NCBI GenBank assembly: GCA_023228285.1 | Contig: JALOBM010000027.1 | Span: forward strand, 1 to 27,205 | Origin: Candidatus Cloacimonadota bacterium | GTDB taxonomy: Bacteria > Cloacimonadota > Cloacimonadia > Cloacimonadales > Cloacimonadaceae | Reading direction: 5' to 3' | DNA: 27,205 bases | Shown: one piece after another, positions 22,360-27,205 of the stretch | Layout: each line of letters opens with the position of its first letter | Numbering within the stretch: position 1 is the stretch's first letter | Made by a program: the position numbers and the translations under genes | Notes under the pieces: generated by a model | The model's input: only the letters and a program-made list of their open reading frames with translations | Told to the model about the DNA's origin: nothing | The model's database searches: none

Positions 22360-23100
22360 TTAACACTTCTTCGAGAGATATTCAGAAATTTCTCTAGCCA
22401 ATCGTTTCTGATAAGTCTCGGCGGTGAAGACACCACTGGGGATGTTCTTCATCGTGCGGTTCAGTGGCTTAAGCTTGCCTTCACAAATGTGGAGGATTGC
22501 ACCAGTAACACTCGGCTCAGCGACAGCATCCCATGTGACAAAACGATAACCTTCTGTCACATAATAGGTTTCTTGACCGCCCTGATCGCGAACATCCATA
22601 TCACCAATACCACGCGAAGAAATACCGACACGACCGCGCTTGATGAGGGTCTTTAGTTGTTGACCAAATGGAAGCTCATCAATAATTTCAGCTTCACCAA
22701 AGACGTTCTTACCTTCCATCCACACCTTCGTCAAAAGATGTGAAATTCTATCAAGGTGAATCTTTGCATCGGCTGGGTGATCAAATTCGCCCCAGACAGA
22801 TCGACCAGCCAAATCTTCTTGGATGGCTTCAACGGCTTCTCTTACTACTGGCCGTGGATAAATCCGGCCATTTGCATTCATATCGTCAGCAACTTGGAAA
22901 ATACCAGTAATGCGTGTTATTGGTGTGCCGCCGAGAACACCTTCTCCAATGACATGTTTAGTATCAAGAACCTTAAGAGGCCAAGTATCTTGCAGTAATT
23001 GCTGCCCCTCTGGCATGAAACCAGTCTGAGCAATGAGACCGCGATTGAAATTAGTTTTTGGATTATACCGACCGATTCGATTGGCTCTTGTCGCTAGCAT
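22360..23100 (-). CDS. Prohead core protein protease (T4 gp21-like)
   Basis: The protein has 246 aa and matches the T4 gp21 prohead protease: NANGRIYPRPV, EFDHP with the catalytic His (residue 108), ISHLLTKVWMEGKNVFGEAE and GISSRG with the catalytic Ser (161/162). The family cleaves scaffold and capsid proteins during head maturation. The ATG at 23100 has GGAG 8 bases upstream, so it was preferred to one two codons earlier (2 bases). A 14-bp hairpin lies upstream and separates it from the SPFH gene. It is the strongest indicator that the phage belongs to the T4-like myovirus type. Confidence 0.92.
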   Translation of the reverse strand: MLATRANRIGRYNPKTNFNRGLIAQTGFMPEGQQLLQDTWPLKVLDTKHVIGEGVLGGTPITRITGIFQVADDMNANGRIYPRPVVREAVEAIQEDLAGRSVWGEFDHPADAKIHLDRISHLLTKVWMEGKNVFGEAEIIDELPFGQQLKTLIKRGRVGISSRGIGDMDVRDQGGQETYYVTEGYRFVTWDAVAEPSVTGAILHICEGKLKPLNRTMKNIPSGVFTAETYQKRLAREISEYLSKKC

Positions 23101-23158
23101 GTGCATACTCCAGTTCTAGTACTAGTACTACCATATATCTTTGATGACAGATATAAGC

Positions 23159-23192
23159 AAACGGGTAGTTCTAGAAATAGAACTACCCGTTT
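23159..23192 (-). terminator. 14-bp hairpin between SPFH gene and prohead protease
   Basis: AAACGGGTAGTTCT at 23159-23172 and its exact complement at 23179-23192 close a 6-base loop. Transcribed from the minus strand, it lies 20 bases after the SPFH stop (23213) and ends in TTT, as for an intrinsic terminator. A TAGTACTA-rich stretch nearby (23116-23130) may be part of the protease promoter. Confidence 0.7.
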
Positions 23193-23212
23193 GTGAGTAT
23201 GCCAAATAATAG

Positions 23213-24478
23213 TTATTGTGGCGCTGGTGTTGGCTGCCCCTTAACCTTCATTTTCGGATTCATGTCGAGTGACAAATCCTTTGCAGCTTTAATCGTTAGC
23301 AAATTGATAAGATCTGTAGCACCGCTACCAGAAGCTTGCGTACTTCCACCCATAATAATCGATGGCACCCAAGCACCTTCATGCTTAGCGATAGCATCAG
23401 CATAGAATTTATTGACTTCGATGTATGCTTCAATTTTCTTCTCTAAGGCACCATCGGCTTCCATTACCAATTTACGACGAGCAGCTTCACCTTCGCCTCT
23501 TAAAGTCTCGGCAAGTTTGAACTGCTGGGCGGCTTTAGTATCAAATTCAGCGACAGCAAGTTTTTGTTGTGCCAAAGTTTCAGCAACTTTTTTCTCTTGC
23601 TCGGCCTTTGTCACTTCCTTAGCCATAATGGTCTTTTGTTCCCATTCAGCCTTTGCGGCATTAGCTTCGCCTTGCTTCTTGGTAGTCAATGCTTCTTGCT
23701 CAGCCTTTTTCGCATCAGCCATAGCAATCTGCACTTGCATTGTCAATTTTTGTTGTTGACTGATTTGATCTTCAACTTGAGCATCATATTTAACGTCATC
23801 GATGCTCAAGTTGAAAACCTTGATGCCGAATTCTTTTAGAGGGCTATCTTCCGCTCTTTTTGGAGTACCAGCTTTGTCGAGGACCAATTCGACCTTGGCA
23901 ACTGTCTTAACTTGTCCAGTTATGGGGTCAGCAGCTTTCTCCTGAATAGTCCTGGTAAGATAGACGCCATTTTGGATTTGATCTTCAATTAGATTTAACA
24001 ACTCATTACGACGTTCAGCATAAGACTCTTTCGAGCTCATGATGGGTCCAGTCATATAGATAGACTTTTGTATGATTGTTTTAACTAATTGTTGTTCAAG
24101 TGCTAGTGTACTACCAAACTTCTGGTGAATGGCGGTCAGATGAGTATCATCTAATGGAATTTCCCAGCTGATGCCGCCAGAAGTTTGGGCATGTCCGCCG
24201 TCGTTGAATCTGATTTTGATTGACTCATCAACAGGCTTACCTTGATCATTTCTTGCAGAAAACCAAAACTGTGATCGGCGATCGTATTTGGTTACTTTTC
24301 CGAACCCCTGCCATTTCACGCCTGGGGTTGTATACCAAGCAAGGTTTCCGCTGATTGGGCTTTGGATAACCATCACCTGCCCAGCATCGAGATTTTCAAA
24401 TAAGCTATTAACCGATAATAGCAAACCAAGGCACAACATACCTGCCAACACTAACGCAATAATCTGTCTAGGTCTCAT
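23213..24478 (-). CDS. SPFH / band 7 domain membrane protein
   Basis: The protein has 421 aa. Residues 5-27 form one membrane span (IIALVLAGMLCLGLLLSVNS), followed by a band 7 domain (about 30-240), and then a long coiled coil rich in Ala, Lys and Glu (KKAEQEALTTKKQGEANAAK and on to about residue 345) with a Pro-rich tail. SPFH proteins build membrane-associated ring scaffolds (prohibitin, flotillin, HflK/C). Phage copies are known in large phages, role uncertain; protection of an internal or host membrane site or proteolysis control is inferred. The start overlaps the stop of the upstream small membrane protein by ATGA. Confidence 0.85.
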   Translation of the reverse strand: MRPRQIIALVLAGMLCLGLLLSVNSLFENLDAGQVMVIQSPISGNLAWYTTPGVKWQGFGKVTKYDRRSQFWFSARNDQGKPVDESIKIRFNDGGHAQTSGGISWEIPLDDTHLTAIHQKFGSTLALEQQLVKTIIQKSIYMTGPIMSSKESYAERRNELLNLIEDQIQNGVYLTRTIQEKAADPITGQVKTVAKVELVLDKAGTPKRAEDSPLKEFGIKVFNLSIDDVKYDAQVEDQISQQQKLTMQVQIAMADAKKAEQEALTTKKQGEANAAKAEWEQKTIMAKEVTKAEQEKKVAETLAQQKLAVAEFDTKAAQQFKLAETLRGEGEAARRKLVMEADGALEKKIEAYIEVNKFYADAIAKHEGAWVPSIIMGGSTQASGSGATDLINLLTIKAAKDLSLDMNPKMKVKGQPTPAPQ

Positions 24479-24717
24479 TCTTCATTGTCCTTTTCTAAAT
24501 CTTTAACGGTTTGTTTTAGTTTCTTAATCTTACGCTTAGTAGTTGCGACACTGACTTCCTCTTTCACCGCAGCGACTTCTTCGTCAAGCACAATTAATTT
24601 AGTTCGAAAAACTGGGAATAATTTCTCTCCTTTCCATAATGGTGTAAAAATTTGCGTGGCGAATACTAGAATAATCGCAGCAGCGATAAACCATTCTGTT
24701 ATCTCAAGGAAGACCAT
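24475..24717 (-). CDS. Small membrane plus coiled-coil protein, 80 aa
   Basis: One membrane span near the start (EWFIAAAIILVFATQIF) is followed by a basic/coiled-coil tail with heptads (KRKIKKLKQTVKDLEKDNEE). GGAGAG lies 6 bases before the ATG. The stop overlaps the SPFH start (ATGA), so the two are coupled and probably form a complex. Confidence 0.7.
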   Translation of the reverse strand: MVFLEITEWFIAAAIILVFATQIFTPLWKGEKLFPVFRTKLIVLDEEVAAVKEEVSVATTKRKIKKLKQTVKDLEKDNEE

Positions 24718-24938
24718 AGCATCTCTCCATCGTCTGGTTTAATTTCAGGTATTTCAAGAGTTTCGAAAGCCTTGTCTGGAATTGATTTTATGTCATTATC
24801 CCAATTATCCCAATTATCCCAATTATTACGAATTGAAACTTGGTATTGGCATTTATCTACAATAGCGTGCCCCCACCAATAAAACCCATATAATTCACAG
24901 GTCATAGCTTCGTTTAAATTATTCAGTTCAACTAACAT
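24699..24938 (-). CDS. Small unknown protein with NWD repeat, 79 aa
   Basis: Not recognised. The middle is a short tandem run NWDNWDNWDN, encoded by a 9-base DNA repeat at 24795-24821. The rest is ordinary and acidic at the C-terminus. It overlaps the next gene by 19 bases. The ribosome site is weak. Confidence 0.5.
   Translation of the reverse strand: MLVELNNLNEAMTCELYGFYWWGHAIVDKCQYQVSIRNNWDNWDNWDNDIKSIPDKAFETLEIPEIKPDDGEMLWSSLR
24795..24826 (-). repeat. Tandem 9-bp repeat, three copies plus partial
   Basis: ATTATCCCA is repeated at 24795-24803, 24804-24812 and 24813-24821, with a partial ATTAT copy to 24826. It lies inside the gene and keeps the frame, giving the NWD units. Such repeats vary by slippage. 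Confidence 0.85.
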
Positions 24939-24941
24939 TAC

Positions 24942-24967
24942 CTATAAAATACAGCAATACCAATATG
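24942..24967 (+). promoter_or_regulatory. CTATAAAATAC box and nearby hairpin
   Basis: CTATAAAATAC at 24942-24952 is identical to 19350-19360; both lie in divergent gaps. Just downstream AATACCA and TGGTATT (24957-24973) can pair. The box is a possible phage promoter element, but only two copies are seen. Confidence 0.35.
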
Positions 24968-24984
24968 GTATTTAAACCAATATC

Positions 24985-25170
24985 ATGAACAATAAATGGA
25001 CACCAGAATTTGAGAGTATGTGGCGATGCAGGCTGAAAGAGATGAATAATGATAAGCAGCCTTTTCAAAAATTTATAGAAATAATGGTAGAATCTGAAAT
25101 AGTAGACGCATTTAAACTGGCTCTTGACGAGATAGATCGTCTACGGAAGCTAGTGGCGATTGATAAATAA
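24985..25170 (+). CDS. Possible small helical protein, 61 aa
   Basis: A mostly helical reading frame (TPEFESMWRCRLKEMN, VDAFKLALDEIDRLRKLVAI) with a pattern normal for phage proteins. It follows the CTATAAAATAC box. There is no ribosome binding site, and the last 59 bases overlap the convergent methyltransferase, so it is tentative. Confidence 0.45.
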   Translation: MNNKWTPEFESMWRCRLKEMNNDKQPFQKFIEIMVESEIVDAFKLALDEIDRLRKLVAIDK

Positions 25171-25681
25171 ATAATCGATCATCATAGCGGCCTTTCTTCG
25201 ACCTAAGATCTAATTCTAAAAATCGCCCGGTTTTGTGCAGGGCTATAGCTACGTCATCTGATTGTACATCTTCTATTATATAGAGTCCGCCATATCGTAG
25301 CAATGATTTATATAGCTTGAATGATATTATCTGGCTAGTCTGTGTATGAGAAGCATCATCGATTATTATGTCGAATGATTGGTCAGACAGTTTGTTGTAT
25401 ATATCTTCAGAGTTAATATCGCCAACAAATACAGTAAAATCACGCTCTGGGCACGGTCTAGTATCAACACCAATAATATCGCCGTAACGAAAATATTCTT
25501 TCCACAATAATAAACTTTCTCCACCAGATACGCCAATCTCCATTATCCGCATCGATTCATTACGCCATCGCGAGAATAATTCTTCGTATATTTCGATATA
25601 GGAATGACTAGTGCCCTTATCTGAACACTTACCCATACCACATAACTCAGCGTAACATTCAGCGAGGCTTTTAAATCCCAT
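25112..25681 (-). CDS. Class I SAM methyltransferase
   Basis: The protein has 189 aa. MRIMEIGVSGGESLLLWKEY is motif I, IIGVDTRP the acidic strand end, and FDIIIDDASHTQTSQIISF with YGGLYIIEDV the DDxSH and IED blocks found in macrocin-O-methyltransferase/cephalosporin hydroxylase-like enzymes that methylate sugars or small molecules. Phage roles are usually in glycan or hydroxylation modification. The 3' end overlaps a small plus gene. It lies close to a membrane protein gene and a radical SAM gene. Confidence 0.85.
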   Translation of the reverse strand: MGFKSLAECYAELCGMGKCSDKGTSHSYIEIYEELFSRWRNESMRIMEIGVSGGESLLLWKEYFRYGDIIGVDTRPCPERDFTVFVGDINSEDIYNKLSDQSFDIIIDDASHTQTSQIISFKLYKSLLRYGGLYIIEDVQSDDVAIALHKTGRFLELDLRSKKGRYDDRLFIYQSPLASVDDLSRQEPV

Positions 25682-25691
25682 ATCATAGCAA

Positions 25692-25934
25692 CTACTTAGT
25701 TGTAGTTGTCGTGGTATCGGTTGTCGTTGTTGTTTTCTTAAATCGAGTAATCAAATCTTGGACTAATACTGTCCCGACCGAGAAAACAGAGAAAAACCAA
25801 ACAGCACTAAGGCCAAATGCCTTTAGTACATTCCTAATCGGTTGGTTTGGGTTAGCTGTCTTGGTCGTTGTGTAAAAAGGCGCGGCCGACGCCACCCATC
25901 CACCTAAGTACGCAGCAATTAGTAGTCTGATCAT
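25692..25934 (-). CDS. Small membrane protein with Thr-rich tail, 80 aa
   Basis: Two hydrophobic stretches (IRLLIAAYLGGWVASAAPFY and VLKAFGLSAVWFFSVFSVGT) are probable membrane spans, then a Lys/Thr-rich tail ending in a run of Thr. GAGG lies 6 bases before the ATG. Not recognised. The size and shape could suit a small holin, but so would many small membrane proteins; no lysis enzyme is seen next to it. Confidence 0.6.
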   Translation of the reverse strand: MIRLLIAAYLGGWVASAAPFYTTTKTANPNQPIRNVLKAFGLSAVWFFSVFSVGTVLVQDLITRFKKTTTTTDTTTTTTK

Positions 25935-25984
25935 GATATTCCTCTCTTTCTTCTTTATCTTTAACTGGCGACAGTATGTAGATT

Positions 25985-26788
25985 ATGCTAAAATTTCCAC
26001 CAGTCGTCAGAATAGAAACAACAAACGCATGCAATGCTAAATGTGTTATGTGCCCCCACAACGATATGCAGCGCAGAATACGCATAATTCCAGATCAGCT
26101 ATTTAATAAAATAGTCGATGAATGCTCAAAAAATAGACCAAGAGAAATACACCTGCACAATTTCGGAGAACCGCTACTAGACGCAGATTTAGAAGATAGA
26201 ATTAGACTTATAAAAAAGAAGTGTAGGACTTATGTTAAGATTTTTACAAATGGATCGTTGCTAACTAAAGACAGAGCAGAAAAGCTACTGTCAAGTGGAA
26301 TCAATGAAATTAAAATAAGTGTAGATGGATCTACTCCAAAGGAATACGAGAGCATTAGACAACCTTTAAAGTGGGCTGAAGTATCCGAAAACATCAAGAA
26401 TTTAATTAAAGCGCGTGATGAATTAAAGCTAAGAACAAGAATATATGTAACAAGTTGCTCCGGGCAGAGCACCACAATGCTTGTTGGATTTCCAGTTCAA
26501 TTTGCGATCGGTCCTAAGCACAACTGGGGAGGTCAACACGGTGACAAAGCAACTGGTAGGTTCATTAAGTGCAATCGCCTATGGCGCACATTTACTATAC
26601 TAGTTGACGGTATGGTTGCGCAGTGCCACGCTGACGTGCATGGTTTACATTGTCTAGGCAATGTTTATCAGAATACAATAGAAGAGGTTTGGAATAGTCC
26701 AGAATATAACGCTATACGAGCGATACATGAGCGATCTCAGCAGGACCATTTAGAATTATGTAAGAGTTGCTCGCAATGCAGATTATAA
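25985..26788 (+). CDS. Radical SAM / SPASM-like protein
   Basis: The protein has 267 aa. VRIETTNACNAKCVMCPH has the radical SAM CxxxCxxC motif (Cys16, 20, 23). HLHNFGEPLLD, IFTNGSLLT and EIKISVDG are the next barrel motifs. The C-terminal part (CNRLWRTFTILVDGMVAQC, GNVYQNTIEEVWNSPEY, then CKSCSQC) is a SPASM-type region with several Cys for further iron-sulfur clusters. SPASM enzymes often modify peptides; sugar and other small-molecule uses also exist. No precursor peptide was recognised nearby. The stop meets that of the convergent partial gene. Confidence 0.88.
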   Translation: MLKFPPVVRIETTNACNAKCVMCPHNDMQRRIRIIPDQLFNKIVDECSKNRPREIHLHNFGEPLLDADLEDRIRLIKKKCRTYVKIFTNGSLLTKDRAEKLLSSGINEIKISVDGSTPKEYESIRQPLKWAEVSENIKNLIKARDELKLRTRIYVTSCSGQSTTMLVGFPVQFAIGPKHNWGGQHGDKATGRFIKCNRLWRTFTILVDGMVAQCHADVHGLHCLGNVYQNTIEEVWNSPEYNAIRAIHERSQQDHLELCKSCSQCRL

Positions 26789-27205
26789 TTTTGCGGCCGA
26801 CAATTTAAACTCTGGTTTATTAAATTTATGGCGCATGCCACTTTCTCTATAACCCATAAAATATTTAATTCTTGGATGTAATTTTGCTATCTGAGCGAGC
26901 AATTGTCTCAAATTTATGTGGCCTGGAAGAGGAGCATTATCATTGCGGCGATTTGAACCTTTTCCAATCCAATCTATCCACGCTATGCCAGTAGAATTGT
27001 TGATTACTAGCTCTACTCTAGCATCAATGCCATATTTCAAACCAGTTTCGCGTGTTGATTCTAAAAATGCTAAGTATATGATAAATTCAAGTTCATCACC
27101 CTTTTTGGCATTGGTTTCACTATGCATATAAGTGTTATTGGGCGATAATTCTTTATATGACTCGATAACGTCCAATTTCCAATCAGCAGATTCTGATATT
27201 AATGA
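26783..27205 (-). CDS. Unknown protein, start outside window
   Basis: The frame stays open to the window edge (SLISESADWKLDVIESYKEL at the visible start), so the N-terminus lies upstream on the minus strand; about 140 residues are visible. It has an alpha/beta middle (ARVELVINNSTGIAWIDWIG) and a conserved-looking end (RIKYFMGYRESGMRHKF). Not recognised. The stop (TTA at 26783) adjoins the convergent radical SAM gene stop. Confidence 0.6.
   Translation of the reverse strand, partial: SLISESADWKLDVIESYKELSPNNTYMHSETNAKKGDELEFIIYLAFLESTRETGLKYGIDARVELVINNSTGIAWIDWIGKGSNRRNDNAPLPGHINLRQLLAQIAKLHPRIKYFMGYRESGMRHKFNKPEFKLSAAKL

Noticed and set aside
23412..23839. Two plus-strand ORFs in the SPFH gene
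   Set aside because: They are antisense to the coiled-coil part of SPFH and have Cys/Ala/Phe-rich composition typical of such shadows.
1..27205. tRNA genes, CRISPR arrays, transposons and integrase
   Set aside because: I looked for tRNA T-loops, regularly spaced repeats and transposase or integrase motifs and found none. A tRNA scan program would be needed to exclude degenerate tRNAs.

Overview
The window looks like about 27 kb from the genome of a large, AT-rich tailed bacteriophage of the T4-like (myovirus) type, probably uncultured. The evidence is a T4 gp21-like prohead protease, a T4 gp55-like sigma factor, dense packing of small mostly unknown genes, ATGA start/stop overlaps, and virus-typical enzymes of nucleotide and glycan metabolism. 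No rRNA, tRNA, insertion sequence, integrase or CRISPR array was seen. The host cannot be named. The CsrA sequence is of a normal bacterial type, so a bacterial host that uses CsrA-type regulation is likely.

Layout. 1-1.7 kb: a nearly complete lysine 2,3-aminomutase (KamA) and an unknown protein. 1.7-3.8 kb: two divergent sigma-factor-like genes, one with a zinc ribbon inserted in region 2. 3.8-10.5 kb: a mostly plus-strand run with an MptE/DUF115-like protein, a zinc-ribbon nucleoside deoxyribosyltransferase-like protein, a DeoC-like protein, PurZ (2-aminoadenine, 'Z-genome' synthesis), a xylose-isomerase-like TIM barrel, and small proteins including one SEC-C motif protein. 10.4-13.8 kb: a glycosyltransferase and unknown proteins. 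13.8-16.6 kb: csrA, then a glycan block (FkbM methyltransferase, GT11 fucosyltransferase-like, GT25 galactosyltransferase-like, and another nucleotide-sugar transferase). 16.6-21.3 kb: many small unknown genes, a membrane/coiled-coil protein and an extremely acidic repeat protein. 21.3-25 kb, minus strand: an unknown 351-aa protein, the prohead protease, an SPFH/band-7 membrane protein and partners. 25-27.2 kb: a SAM methyltransferase, a small membrane protein, a radical SAM/SPASM protein and a right-edge partial gene.

How it may work together. PurZ, with nearby nucleoside and deoxyribose enzymes, suggests that the phage remodels the deoxynucleotide pool and may replace adenine by 2-aminoadenine in its DNA. 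KamA would make beta-lysine, whose use is unknown here. The two sigma-like proteins and CsrA point to phage control of transcription and translation. The csrA start site carries a near-consensus CsrA binding hairpin over its own ribosome binding site, which suggests autoregulation. The glycosyltransferases and methyltransferases probably decorate the virion, the DNA or the host surface.

Gene order switches strand often. Several convergent pairs overlap at their stop codons with no terminator. Several divergent gaps hold 9-10 bp inverted repeats that look like operators.
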